NCBI RefSeq assembly: GCF_000367365.1
Contig: NZ_BARF01000028.1
Span: forward strand, 62,001 to 126,000
DNA length: 64,000 bases
Source: Streptomyces prunicolor NBRC 13075
GTDB lineage: Bacteria; Actinomycetota; Actinomycetes; Streptomycetales; Streptomycetaceae
Direction of reading: 5' to 3'
Part shown: in pieces, positions 40,885-49,624 of the stretch
How positions within the stretch are numbered: position 1 is the stretch's first letter
Layout: every line of letters starts with the position of its first letter
Notes under the pieces: generated by a model
Database searches by the model: none
Seen by the model: only the letters and a program-made list of their open reading frames with translations
Told to the model about the DNA's origin: nothing
Position numbers and translations under genes: made by a program

Positions 40885-41700
40885 TCACCGCCCCCGATAC
40901 TCCGCACTCCGCCGCTCCACGAAGCTGGCCACGCCCTCCCGCGCATCCTCCGTCGTCATGTTGATCTCCTGCGCCGCCGCCTCCGCCGTGAACGCGGTCG
41001 CCCGGTCGCTCTCCAAGGACGCGTTGACGAGCTGCTTGGTGAGGGCGAGGGCGCGGGTCGGGCCGGACGCCAGGCGTTCGGCCCACTCGCGGGACGTTTT
41101 CTCCAACTCCTCATCCGGTACGACCCTGTTGACCAAGCCCAGTCGCTCCGCGTCCGCCGCGCTCACCGCGTCGCCGAAGAACATCAGCTCCTTCGCGCGC
41201 TGCGGGCCGAGCAGGCGGGGCAGCAGATACGCGCCGCCGCCGTCCGGGACCAGGCCGCGCCGTACGAACACCTCGATGAACCTCGCCGACTCCGCGGCCA
41301 GTACGAGATCGCAGGCCAGGGCCAGGTGGGCGCCGAGGCCGGCCGCCGTGCCGTTGACTGCCGCGATCACCGGTTTCTCGCAGTCCAGGACGGCGGCGAT
41401 CAGGCGTTGCGCGCCCAGGCGGATCACCCGGGCCACGTCACCCGCCACCCGTTCCTCACCGGCTGAAGCTCCACCGCCCCGCAGGTCCGCGCCCGCGCAG
41501 AAACCGCGCCCGGTACCGGTGAGGACCACTGCCCGTACGGAGGGGTCCGCCGATGCCTCGGTCAACAGGCTTATCAGGCGGTCCCGTTGAGCCGGAGTGA
41601 TCGCGTTCAGGGCCTCGGGGCGATTGAGGGTGAGGTACGCGACGCCGCCCACGATCGCGTGCGTGACCTCAGCCGTCGCATCAGCCGTCGGATCACTCAT
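40885..41700 (-). CDS. Enoyl-CoA hydratase/isomerase
   Basis: 271 residues of the crotonase fold: the oxyanion-hole segment AVNGTAAGLGAHLALACD (about 113-130), RGFCAGADLRGGG, and the active-site region FVRRGLVPDGGGAYLLPRLLG (about 139-159), in which Asp occupies the usual acidic position. It hydrates or isomerises an enoyl-CoA. Start ATG 41700 overlaps the stop of the CoA ligase gene upstream (ATGA), so they form an operon driven by the double operator at 43.98-44.01 kb. Confidence 0.92.
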   Translation of the reverse strand: MSDPTADATAEVTHAIVGGVAYLTLNRPEALNAITPAQRDRLISLLTEASADPSVRAVVLTGTGRGFCAGADLRGGGASAGEERVAGDVARVIRLGAQRLIAAVLDCEKPVIAAVNGTAAGLGAHLALACDLVLAAESARFIEVFVRRGLVPDGGGAYLLPRLLGPQRAKELMFFGDAVSAADAERLGLVNRVVPDEELEKTSREWAERLASGPTRALALTKQLVNASLESDRATAFTAEAAAQEINMTTEDAREGVASFVERRSAEYRGR

Positions 41701-43922
41701 CGGCACACCGCCAACGCGTCCAACGCCACCGCGCCCTGCCCCCTGGGCAGCACCATCAGCGGGTTGATGTCCAACTCCGAGAGCACATCGCCCAGTTCGA
41801 GCGCCATGCGCTGCACCCGCAGGATCACCTCCACCAGCGCGTCGAGGTCGGCCGGGGGGCGTCCCCGTACCCCGTCCAGCAACGGCCGCCCGCGCAACTC
41901 GCCGAGCATGTCCCGTGCCGCCTCCTCGCCGAACGGCGGCACCCGTACCGCCGCGTCCCGCAGAACCTCCACCAGCACCCCGCCCAGCCCCACCGTCACC
42001 GTCGGGCCGAACAGCTCGTCCTGCGTGACGCCCACCACCATCTCGACGCCCCGTTCGACCATCTGGCACACCAGCACACCGTCCAGGGTCACGTCCTCGT
42101 AGCGCGCGATGTCCGTCAACTCGCGGTAGGCGTCGCGGACTTGGCTGGCCGACGTCAGGCCCACCTTCACCAGGCCGAGTTCCGTCTTGTGCGCGATCTG
42201 CGCGCCGGACGCCTTCATCACCACCGGGTAGCCCACCAGCCCGGCCGCCCGTACGGCCGCTGCCGCGCTGGTCACCAACTGCTCGCGGGGGACCCGGATG
42301 CCGTAGGCCCGCAGGAGTTGCTTCGCCGCGTGTTCGCTCAGCTGCTGGCCCGGGCGCATCAGGGCCTCGGCCTTGCGGAAGGAGGGGGAGACGGTGCGGG
42401 GGGCCTCGTCGAAGGGGGAGTGGTAGGCGCGGACGAAGCGGTGGTGGGAGAAGTAGGCGTGGAGGGCTGTGATGCAGTTGCCCACGGTGCGGAAGGTGGC
42501 CACGCGGGACGATCCCAACAGCCGCTCGCGGTACGCCGGTTCGGTGCCCACCGGTGAGCCCCACACCACGCACACCAGCTTGTCCGTCTGCTCCGCCGCC
42601 GCCACCAGGTCCTCCACCAGCTTGTCGCTCAGTGGGGGGAACGGGCCCGTGATCGGGCAGACCAGTACCCCTACCTCCGGGTCGTCGAGGATCGCGTCGA
42701 TGATCTTCCGGCCGCGCCAATCCCCCACCGGGTGACCGCCGTTGTCCACCGGGTTCGCCACGCTCAGGTACGGCGGTATCCACTCGTGGAGTTCGGATTG
42801 CTTGCCGGTCGACAGTTGTGGGAGGTGCAGTCCCGCCTCGCTCGCCAGGTCGGCGAAGTGGGCGCCCGTGCCGCCGGAGATCGAGTACACGACCACGCCC
42901 TCGGCCAGCGGAGCCTTCGCGCGCGCCAACAAGGCCGCCGTGTCCTGGAGTTCGTCCAGGCCGTCGACGCGGATCACGCCGTACTGGCGCATCGCCGCGT
43001 CCACCACCGTGTCCGCGCCGGTGAGTTTGCCGGTGTGGGAGGCGGCCGTACGGGCGCCGGTCTCGGTGCGGCCGACCTTCACCGCGACCACGGGGACCTT
43101 GCGGCGGGCGGCGCGGTCGGCGGCGAGGAGGAAGGAGCGGCCGTCCTTGAGGCCCTCGACGTAGCAGGCTATGGCGCCCACTTCGGGGCGTTCGGCGAAG
43201 TAGGAGATGAAGTCCGCTGTCTCCAGGTCGGCCTCGTTGCCGGTGGGGGCCCAGTGGGAGAGGCGGATGCCGAGTTCCTGGAGGGCGAAGACCGGGCGGC
43301 CCTGGTGGCCGGACTGGGTGATCAGCGCGATCGCGGGGCCTTCCAGGTCCTCGCGGAAGTTCTCGAAGGCGTTGAGGTTGGTGTTCGGGCCGAGGAGGCG
43401 GAGGCCGGATCGGCCTACGGCTGCGGCGAGTTGGGCCTGTGCCAGGGCACCCGCCTCGCCCGTCTCCGCGAAGCCGGACGCGAAGGCGACCGCGAACTTC
43501 ACCTTCGCCTCGGCGAGTTGCTCGATCACGGGGAGCGGGTCGGCCACCAACACCACGGCCAGGTCGACCTGTTCGGGGAGGTCGGTGACGGAGGGGAAGC
43601 AGGGGACGTCGAAGACCGTCGTACGGGTGGGGTGCACCGGGTGGAGGCGGGCCCCCACCCGCCCTGCCCAGGCCATGAGTTGGCGGGTGATGCCGGTGTT
43701 CGGGCGGCCCTCCGCGTCCGAGGCGCCGATCACGGCGACCGACTCGGGGCGGAAGAAACGGTCCAGGTCGGGTACGCCCGCGTACAACGGCCGCCCGCTG
43801 ACGTCGAGATCGTCGACGTCGGCGGGCCTGCCGTGGACGGCGGGGCCGGGTTGCTCACCGCAGGCGATGACCCGGGCCCGGCGGGAGTCGGTGGTGAGGG
43901 TGCCGTGGGTTGATCCAAGCAT
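41697..43922 (-). CDS. Acyl-CoA synthetase (ADP-forming type fusion)
   Basis: 741 residues. A CoA-binding Rossmann domain (FFRPESVAVIGASDAEGRPN, about 56-75) is followed by a succinyl-CoA-ligase-like part with AASHTGKLTGAD (probable phosphohistidine loop), and a C-terminal ATP-grasp region (VVMKASGAQIAHKTELGLVKVG, then SELDINPL). The family forms acyl-CoA from acid, ATP and CoA releasing ADP, or binds CoA esters regulatorily. It gives the regulon a second, ADP-type activation enzyme beside the AMP-forming one. Start 43922 has AGGAG upstream; ATG 43961 is an alternative. Confidence 0.88.
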   Translation of the reverse strand: MLGSTHGTLTTDSRRARVIACGEQPGPAVHGRPADVDDLDVSGRPLYAGVPDLDRFFRPESVAVIGASDAEGRPNTGITRQLMAWAGRVGARLHPVHPTRTTVFDVPCFPSVTDLPEQVDLAVVLVADPLPVIEQLAEAKVKFAVAFASGFAETGEAGALAQAQLAAAVGRSGLRLLGPNTNLNAFENFREDLEGPAIALITQSGHQGRPVFALQELGIRLSHWAPTGNEADLETADFISYFAERPEVGAIACYVEGLKDGRSFLLAADRAARRKVPVVAVKVGRTETGARTAASHTGKLTGADTVVDAAMRQYGVIRVDGLDELQDTAALLARAKAPLAEGVVVYSISGGTGAHFADLASEAGLHLPQLSTGKQSELHEWIPPYLSVANPVDNGGHPVGDWRGRKIIDAILDDPEVGVLVCPITGPFPPLSDKLVEDLVAAAEQTDKLVCVVWGSPVGTEPAYRERLLGSSRVATFRTVGNCITALHAYFSHHRFVRAYHSPFDEAPRTVSPSFRKAEALMRPGQQLSEHAAKQLLRAYGIRVPREQLVTSAAAAVRAAGLVGYPVVMKASGAQIAHKTELGLVKVGLTSASQVRDAYRELTDIARYEDVTLDGVLVCQMVERGVEMVVGVTQDELFGPTVTVGLGGVLVEVLRDAAVRVPPFGEEAARDMLGELRGRPLLDGVRGRPPADLDALVEVILRVQRMALELGDVLSELDINPLMVLPRGQGAVALDALAVCR

Positions 43923-43975
43923 CGGTCCGCCCCGCTCCTGTGTGACAGTCGTGACAGTCATGCCAGCGCAAATAA

Positions 43976-43990
43976 CTGACGCAGTGTCAG
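43976..43990. promoter_or_regulatory. Catabolic-regulon operator, site D1
   Basis: CTGACGCAGTGTCAG, 54 nt upstream of the CoA ligase start. Confidence 0.72.
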
Positions 43991-43999
43991 ATTACTGAA

Positions 44000-44014
44000 C
44001 TGACAGTCCGTCAG
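44000..44014. promoter_or_regulatory. Catabolic-regulon operator, site D2
   Basis: CTGACAGTCCGTCAG, 24 bp after site D1, in phase on the helix with it, upstream of the CoA ligase operon. Confidence 0.75.
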
Positions 44015-44088
44015 GAACTGTCGTGCACGCAAAGAACGCAGATGTCCCGGCTCACGGCCCGTGATCCCTGAGCGACTTGGCCCTGTCC

Positions 44089-45282
44089 CTAAGCTAGTTG
44101 GCCCTTCCGCACGGCCTTGGCGACCGTCTTCGCGATCTTCTCCGCGTCGATGGCCAGCTCGCGGAGCATCCCGCTGATGGGGTTGGTGAACCCGGTGAAG
44201 TACAGGCCGGGCGCGTCCTTCGGGGTACGGGCCCCGTTCACGACCGGCTTGCCGCGGGCGTTCAACACGCCCAGGTGGCCCACGAGTTGCTCCAGGGAGC
44301 GGACGTAGCCCGTGGCCGCGATCACCACATCCGGCCCGATGCGGTCGCCGCCGGCGAGGACCACCTTGCCGTCCTCGAAGCTCTCCACGGCCGGCACGAT
44401 CTCGACCCGCCCCTTGCGCACGGCGTCGATCAGCCCGACGTCCTGCACCGGGATCGAGCCCTCCTTGACCCGGCTGTACAGCCCGGTGTCGGGGCGCGGC
44501 AGCCCCTGCGCCGCCAGGTCCGGCACGCTGACCTTGGACACCGGCCCCGCGAGCCGGTCGACCAGGCCGACCGGCAGCCGTCGTACGAGAACGCCGGTGT
44601 ACTGGGCCGCCCAGCCCGCGGTCGAGCGGCGCAGGATGTGCGGGGCCGTGCGGACGGAGAGGCGGACGCGCGATGCTCCGCCCTCCACCAGGTCCACGGC
44701 GATCTCCGCGCCCGTGTTGCCGATGCCGACGACCAGGACGTCCCGGCCGGCGTAGGGCTGGGCGTTGCGGTAGTCGGCGGCGTGCAGGAGCTCGCCGGTG
44801 TAGGTGTCGCGGCCGGGCCAGTCGGGGATCCGGGGGGTGTGGTTGGTGCCGGTGGCGATGACGACCGCGCGGCCGGTGAGTTCACGGCCGCCGGTGGCGT
44901 GCAGCAGCCAGCCGGTGCCGTCGGCCGAGCGCTCGACGCGGGAGACCTCGACGCCGGTGACGATCTCCAGCTCGTGGACCTCGGCGTACTTCTCCAGATA
45001 GCGCACCACGTCGTCCCGCGAGACCCAGCGCCCGAACCGGCGCGGAATAGTGAGCCCGGGCAGACCCGACAGCCGCCGGGTGGTGTGCAGGTGCAGGCGG
45101 TCGTAGTGCCTGCGCCAGGACGCTCCGACCCGGTCCGACTTCTCCAGTACGACGGCACGGATGCCCTGCGCGCGCAGCGCGTACGCGGCGGCGAGACCGC
45201 CGGGGCCGCCGCCGATGACGTACACGGGGCGATCTGCGTGGTTGTGCGCCGCGGGGTTCGGGGACGCTGTGGAGTCGGCCAT
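44089..45282 (-). CDS. FAD-dependent monooxygenase (flavin-containing type)
   Basis: 397 residues with FAD motif GGGPGGLAAA (about 24-33), RVGASWRRHYDRLHLHT and the second dinucleotide site VLVVGIGNTGAEIAVDL (about 172-188), followed by ATGYVRSL. It resembles Baeyer-Villiger/flavin-containing monooxygenases and could oxygenate a ketone or ring of the catabolic substrate, though it has no operator of its own and sits in the minus orientation after the CoA ligase promoter. ATG 45282. Confidence 0.85.
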   Translation of the reverse strand: MADSTASPNPAAHNHADRPVYVIGGGPGGLAAAYALRAQGIRAVVLEKSDRVGASWRRHYDRLHLHTTRRLSGLPGLTIPRRFGRWVSRDDVVRYLEKYAEVHELEIVTGVEVSRVERSADGTGWLLHATGGRELTGRAVVIATGTNHTPRIPDWPGRDTYTGELLHAADYRNAQPYAGRDVLVVGIGNTGAEIAVDLVEGGASRVRLSVRTAPHILRRSTAGWAAQYTGVLVRRLPVGLVDRLAGPVSKVSVPDLAAQGLPRPDTGLYSRVKEGSIPVQDVGLIDAVRKGRVEIVPAVESFEDGKVVLAGGDRIGPDVVIAATGYVRSLEQLVGHLGVLNARGKPVVNGARTPKDAPGLYFTGFTNPISGMLRELAIDAEKIAKTVAKAVRKGQLA

Positions 45283-45419
45283 GAGCGCGAGCGTAATCAC
45301 GTCCCACGTTGATGGGTCTCGGTCAAGCCCGGAATTGGTTGCGGATCGATCACGGGTGTGGAGGAGTGGGTGAGGTGGGTGGCGTAGAGCGTCTGGTGTG
45401 TGAGGGCCGTGGGAAAAGC

Positions 45420-45464
45420 CACGACGCCGAGCCCGCGTCGTGCGCGAAGGTGCTCGGCGTCGTG
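45420..45464 (-). terminator. 12-bp perfect hairpin terminator
   Basis: CACGACGCCGAG pairs with CTCGGCGTCGTG around a 21-nt loop. It lies downstream of the small secreted protein gene at 45537 on the minus strand. Confidence 0.65.
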
Positions 45465-45536
45465 CCGACGGCGACCGGAATGTATGACGGGAAACCGGTG
45501 CCGCGTCCTGGGGGTCTACACAGAGGTGGCCGGGGG

Positions 45537-45884
45537 CTACTTGCCGCGCTTGGCCTTGTGGCCCGTCACCTGGGCGATCCACGTGATGAAGTCGCCCGGG
45601 TCGGTGTTGGCACCGTGGCCCTCGTCCCAGTAGTAGATGTGGTTCACGTCGTCGCCCAGGTTGTCGAGGTTGGCGGCGACCGTCAGCGCGGTGTCCGTGA
45701 CGGTCTTCGTCAGCTTCGTGTAGGCGTCCGGGTCGAAGACCAGGGTGTCCGAGGAAGGCGATGACGATGACGATTTCGAGCTGCTCGCGTTCGCGCTGAG
45801 CGCGATGCCGCCGACCGCCGCGACACCGGCGGTCGCGCCGATGCCCATGACTACCGTCCTGCGCTTGACTGCCCTGTGCTTCAC
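45537..45884 (-). CDS. Small secreted protein, probably Tat-exported, function unknown
   Basis: 115 residues from GTG 45884. The N-terminal KRRTVVMGIGATAGVAAVGG has twin arginines followed by a hydrophobic stretch (Tat-like), then a Ser-rich linker (SSSKSSSSS), then an acidic domain with DTLVFDPDAYTKLTKTVTDTAL and YYWDEGHGANTDPGDFITWIA. No known family is recognised. Its terminator is at 45420-45464. It diverges from the DoxX gene. Confidence 0.6.
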   Translation of the reverse strand: MKHRAVKRRTVVMGIGATAGVAAVGGIALSANASSSKSSSSSPSSDTLVFDPDAYTKLTKTVTDTALTVAANLDNLGDDVNHIYYWDEGHGANTDPGDFITWIAQVTGHKAKRGK

Positions 45885-46059
45885 CGTGCTGCCTCTCGTC
45901 TTCCCGACCGCGTCTTCCCGACCGCTCTTTGACCTTGCGCTTGCGAACGTAATCGGTGTTGAACAAAATCGTCAACAATCTGCGGGATTCATGGCGGACC
46001 CACAGCGGCACGGTCCGCGCACAGGATTTTCATGGCTGCCCCTCGGCTTTCTTCAGCTT

Positions 46060-46074
46060 CTGACGTACCGTCAG
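46060..46074. promoter_or_regulatory. Catabolic-regulon operator, site E
   Basis: CTGACGTACCGTCAG, a near-perfect palindrome ending 4 nt before the DoxX ATG, so repressor binding would block the promoter of a probably leaderless mRNA. Confidence 0.8.
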
Positions 46075-46078
46075 ATTC

Positions 46079-46528
46079 ATGGATGCGATCTGGCTCAGCG
46101 GAGCGGACTGGCTCGCGGTCCTCCGTATAGGACTCGGGCTCTGGTGGCTGGAGAGCTGGCGGCACAAGGACAAGAAGGCCTGGTTCGAGCGCGGCACCGG
46201 CATCGCCTGGGCGGCCGACGTCGCCGCCAAACACCGCTGGACCGCGGTCCGTTCGGGCTTCGACGTGATGGTCGCGCCGCGCCCGCGCACGATGGCGTAC
46301 GTCGTCGTCTACGCCGAGTTGGCGGTCGGCCTGGGCCTGGTCGCGGGGTTCCTCACCCCGGCAGCCCTCGTCGGGGGCCTGCTCCTCAACGTCCTCTACT
46401 TCACGCTCATGATCCACGACTGGGCGGAGCAGGGGCAGAACGCGATGATGGCGCTCATCTCGCTGGTGGCGCTGTTCGCGATGTCCTGGCAGGTGTGGTC
46501 GGTGGACGCGGCACTGGGGTGGTTCTGA
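46079..46528 (+). CDS. DoxX-like membrane protein
   Basis: 149 residues with four membrane helices (WLAVLRIGLGLWWLESW, YVVVYAELAVGLGLVAGF, AALVGGLLLNVLYFTLMI, MALISLVALFAMSWQVW). DoxX-type proteins are linked to electron transfer or thiol/quinone chemistry in the membrane, but most are uncharacterised. The ATG at 46079 is only 4 nt from the operator. The stop overlaps the DUF35 start (TGATG). Confidence 0.85.
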   Translation: MDAIWLSGADWLAVLRIGLGLWWLESWRHKDKKAWFERGTGIAWAADVAAKHRWTAVRSGFDVMVAPRPRTMAYVVVYAELAVGLGLVAGFLTPAALVGGLLLNVLYFTLMIHDWAEQGQNAMMALISLVALFAMSWQVWSVDAALGWF

Positions 46529-46974
46529 TGGGTACGAAGGGTGCCTCCCCGCGCTACGACCTCCCCGAGCCCGACGCGTTCACCCGCCCCTACTGGGAGG
46601 CCGCGGCACAGGGCAGCCTGCTCCTCCGCCGCTGCGCGGACTGCGGCCGGGCCCACCACTACCCCCGCGAGTTCTGCCCCCACTGCTGGAGCGAGCACGT
46701 CAGCTGGGAGCCCGCGAGCGGCCAGGCCACGCTCTACACCTGGTCCGTCGTCCACCGCAACGACCTGCCGCCCTTCGGGGAGCGGGTGCCGTACGTGGCG
46801 GCGGTGGTCGATCTCGCGGAGGGCCCGCGCATGATGACGGAGATCGTGCGGGCCGGGCCCGCCGAGCTGCGCGCGGGGATGGCGGTCGAGGTGGCGTTCC
46901 GGGACGGGGTGCCGGTGTTCGGGCCGGTGTTCGGGCCGAGGGAAAATGACGTACCCGGTGCGCGTGGCGCTTGA
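46528..46974 (+). CDS. DUF35 OB-fold protein with zinc ribbon
   Basis: 148 residues with the N-terminal helix plus a rubredoxin-like zinc ribbon CADCGRAHHYPREFCPHC (about 36-53), then an OB domain (TLYTWSVVHRNDLPPFGERVPYV). DUF35 proteins are partners of thiolase-like enzymes such as Ltp2 or of hydratases, and pass acyl-CoA between active sites. Here the neighbouring gene is DoxX, not a thiolase; the likely thiolase partner is at 52129. The C-terminus repeats FGPVFGPR. Confidence 0.87.
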   Translation: MGTKGASPRYDLPEPDAFTRPYWEAAAQGSLLLRRCADCGRAHHYPREFCPHCWSEHVSWEPASGQATLYTWSVVHRNDLPPFGERVPYVAAVVDLAEGPRMMTEIVRAGPAELRAGMAVEVAFRDGVPVFGPVFGPRENDVPGARGA

Positions 46975-46986
46975 TTCAATAGCGCG

Positions 46987-47586
46987 ATGGCCCACATACG
47001 CGAGCGGTCGCTCCAGCACCCCTTCCCCGAGCTGAACGGTCACGGACTTCGGCTGCGCCCCTGGGACGCGGACGCCGACAGCGATGTGACGGACTGGCTG
47101 CGGGGGGTGTCGGACCCCGAGTTCCAGCGCTGGAACACTCCACTGCGGCCGGTCGCGGACGTCACCAGCGCCCGCGAGTCGCTCCGCTCCCGCGCCGAGA
47201 GTGCGGCGGACGGCGTCAGCGCGTCGTTCCGTGTCACGGACGCGGTCAGCGGTACGACGCTGGGGCACATCGGCGTCAACGACATCGACCACGTCATCCG
47301 CGTCGCCCGTGTCGGCTACTGGATCCTCCCCGAGGCCCGCGGCCGCGGCGTCGCCACCCGCGCCCTCGTCCTCGGCGCCCACTGGGCCCTGACCGACCTG
47401 GGCCTGCACCGCCTCGAACTGGGCCACGCCCTGGGCCACGACGCGTCCTGCCGTATCGCCGAACGCTGCGGCTTCCCGGCCGAGGGGACGCTGCGCGGGG
47501 CGATGTTCGAGGCGGGCCGCCAGGACGCGTTCCGTGACGTACACCTGCACGGACGCGTCGCGACGGACCCGGAGGTGCAGCTGTGA
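46987..47586 (+). CDS. GNAT acetyltransferase (RimJ/RimL type)
   Basis: 199 residues: the N-terminal RLRPWDADADSDVTDWL is followed by the acetyl-CoA loop YWILPEARGRGVATRALVLG and then LGLHRLELGHALGHDASCRIAERCGF, the classical ribosomal-protein acetyltransferase pattern. Its target may be a protein N-terminus or a small molecule. ATG 46987. It is coupled to the next gene by a GTGA overlap. Confidence 0.88.
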   Translation: MAHIRERSLQHPFPELNGHGLRLRPWDADADSDVTDWLRGVSDPEFQRWNTPLRPVADVTSARESLRSRAESAADGVSASFRVTDAVSGTTLGHIGVNDIDHVIRVARVGYWILPEARGRGVATRALVLGAHWALTDLGLHRLELGHALGHDASCRIAERCGFPAEGTLRGAMFEAGRQDAFRDVHLHGRVATDPEVQL

Positions 47587-48461
47587 CGGCCGCCGACTGG
47601 CACATCACCGGGGACCTGGACCAATTCCTCACCCACGCAGGGGAGTTCCTGCGTTCCCGCCCGGCCCTGCACACGATCCACCTGACGGTGACGACGGCGC
47701 TGAGCAGCCGAGGGCTGGGCGTGTACGGCGAGGGCGACCCGCTGTTCGGCGCACTGGAACGAGACGGCGAAGTACGGGCCGCCTTCTTCCGCACCCCTCC
47801 CGGCCGCCTGATGCTGACACCCCTCACGGCCGAGGAGGCCACGGAGCTGGCGGCCCAATTGGCTTTGCGCGGCGACGAGTTGCCGGGAGTCATGGCCGAA
47901 CGGGCCACGGCATCGACGTTCGCGGAGGCCTGGGCAGGACGAACGGGCTCCATCCCCGAACTCCATGGACGCCAACGCCTGTACCGCCTGGGCGAGTTGA
48001 CGACCCTGGAACCCTCTCCGCCGGGCCGCCCGAGAGCCGCGACCGCAAAGGATCGTGAACAACTCATGCGCTGGTACGTCGAGTTCCACGAGGCGATCGG
48101 CGAGAGCGCCACCTCGCAGGACCCCGGCGAGTGGGCCGACTCCCGGATCGCGTACGGCGGGATCACGCTCTGGGAAACCCCGGACGGTACGCCGGTGTCC
48201 ATGGCCGGGATCACGCCGAAGGTGGCCGGCCAGGTCCGGGTGGCCCCCGTCTACACCCCGGCGGACCTCAGGGGCCGGGGCTACGCGGGCGCGGTGACGG
48301 CGGAGGTCAGCAGCATGGCGAGGGCGGTGGGCGCGGAGGAAGTACTCCTGTTCACGGACCTGGCCAACCCCACGAGCAACGCCCTCTACCAGCGCATCGG
48401 CTACCGCCCGGTGGAGGACTTCGCGGGCTACGACTTCCGGTCCGACCCGGCGCCGAGGTGA
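47583..48461 (+). CDS. GNAT-family protein with extended N-terminal domain
   Basis: 292 residues, GTG 47583. The C-terminal GNAT domain (VAPVYTPADLRGRGYAGAVTAEV, then LFTDLANPTSNALYQRIGYR) is preceded by an about 140-residue domain of its own. This two-part layout is common in actinobacterial acetyltransferases of unknown substrate. It overlaps the upstream GNAT gene by 4 nt, and a PNPOx gene follows, giving a three-gene run. Confidence 0.85.
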   Translation: MTAADWHITGDLDQFLTHAGEFLRSRPALHTIHLTVTTALSSRGLGVYGEGDPLFGALERDGEVRAAFFRTPPGRLMLTPLTAEEATELAAQLALRGDELPGVMAERATASTFAEAWAGRTGSIPELHGRQRLYRLGELTTLEPSPPGRPRAATAKDREQLMRWYVEFHEAIGESATSQDPGEWADSRIAYGGITLWETPDGTPVSMAGITPKVAGQVRVAPVYTPADLRGRGYAGAVTAEVSSMARAVGAEEVLLFTDLANPTSNALYQRIGYRPVEDFAGYDFRSDPAPR

Positions 48462-48471
48462 TACTCGGCCC

Positions 48472-49167
48472 ATGGGAACGGCACCGGGAACGGATCTCCA
48501 CGAACTACTGAAGTCACTACGGGTATGGGCCCCGGAGCTGACCAAGCTCCCACCCTTGGACCCGACCGCAACACCAGACACCCCCCTCCCCCTCTTCACC
48601 ACCTGGTTCGCGGAGGCGGTGGCGGCGGGGGAGACGGAGCCGCACGTGATGTCACTGGCGACGCGGGACGGCGACCCGGCGACAGAGGGCGGCGGCCTCC
48701 CCGACGTACGGATGGTGATGCTGCACGGCGCGGACGAGGAGGGCTGGTCCTTCGCAACCCACTCCACGAGCCGCAAAGGCCACCAGCTGAAAGGCTTCCC
48801 CTACGCCGCCCTCGCCTTCTACTGGCCCCGCCTCGGCCGCCAGGTCCGCCTACGAGGCCCCGTCACCCCGGCGACCCCGACCGAATCCCAGGCGGACCTG
48901 CACGCCCACTCGACGGGAGCGTTGGCGGCAGCGCTGACAGGTCACCAGAGCGAAGTCCTGCCGTCCTTGGGCGAGTTGAAGCAGGCGTCGGAAGAAGCGT
49001 GGGAACTGGCCCAACGGGAACCGCAGACCCCCGCTCCGTCCTGGACCCTGTACCGCGTGTTCCCGGACGAGGTCGAGTTCTTCCAGGGCGATGCGCTACG
49101 ACGACACGTGCGCCTGAGTTATGTCCGGGGGGAGCGGGGCTGGTCGAGGGAGTTGCTCTGGCCCTGA
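48472..49167 (+). CDS. Pyridoxamine-phosphate-oxidase-family protein
   Basis: 231 residues with the split-barrel flavin fold of PdxH: DVRMVMLHGADEEGWSFATHST (about 77-98), YAALAFYWPRLGRQVRLRGPV and a C-terminal RDxF-like DALRRHVRLSY, EFFQG stretch. It may oxidise PNP/PMP to PLP or reduce a flavin-type substrate; alternatively it is a deazaflavin-binding relative. 10 nt after the GNAT stop. ATG 48472. Confidence 0.82.
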   Translation: MGTAPGTDLHELLKSLRVWAPELTKLPPLDPTATPDTPLPLFTTWFAEAVAAGETEPHVMSLATRDGDPATEGGGLPDVRMVMLHGADEEGWSFATHSTSRKGHQLKGFPYAALAFYWPRLGRQVRLRGPVTPATPTESQADLHAHSTGALAAALTGHQSEVLPSLGELKQASEEAWELAQREPQTPAPSWTLYRVFPDEVEFFQGDALRRHVRLSYVRGERGWSRELLWP

Positions 49168-49492
49168 GCTGTGTACTGAACGTTGGGCCACTCGCCCGGA
49201 GGAACGGGGGCGGCCAGGCATGAACACCCTTGCCTGTACTGCGTTGTGGGCCGGGGTGTGGGGTGCGCGTTCGCGTCTCGCCTGCACGCCGGGTGGGCTC
49301 AGCGGCTGGGGGCCGGTGGGGACTTGAGCCATAGGCAACGGCCGCAGAGGTTGAACCACCTGACGGTGCAGGTCATGCCGACGAAACGGCACATGCACGC
49401 GGGTCTGCAAGGGCCCATGCAACTCATGAGCACCGAAGAGGGCCGTAATCTCGTCTTCGTCGAGTCGCAAGCGAAAGGAAAGCGGGGCAACT
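49168..49492. other. Intergenic region, possible gene remnant
   Basis: 325 nt with no recognised protein. Short open frames on both strands have no family features. DUF397 genes usually follow an XRE regulator gene, which is not present, so this may be a decayed remnant. The DUF397 promoter should lie at the right end. Confidence 0.45.
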
Positions 49493-49624
49493 GTGAACAC
49501 GACCGGACTGGCCTGGTTCAAGTCGAGCTGCAGCACGAAGGAGGGTGGCGACTGCCTCGAAATAGCCCCCACCCTCGGAGTAACCCCCACCACCTGGACC
49601 GATTTCCTCCGCGCCGTCCGTTGA
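49493..49624 (+). CDS. Short DUF397-type protein
   Basis: 43 residues from GTG 49493: LAWFKSSCSTKEGGDCLEIA, then TTWTDFLRAVR. This keeps the WxKSSxS and GDCxEIA signature of DUF397 and the closing W-x-D/E-F, but lacks the central VRDSK block of full-length members (about 60-70 residues). DUF397 proteins partner with XRE regulators in Streptomyces; none is adjacent. The stop overlaps the TTG start of the lipoprotein gene. Confidence 0.7.
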   Translation: MNTTGLAWFKSSCSTKEGGDCLEIAPTLGVTPTTWTDFLRAVR

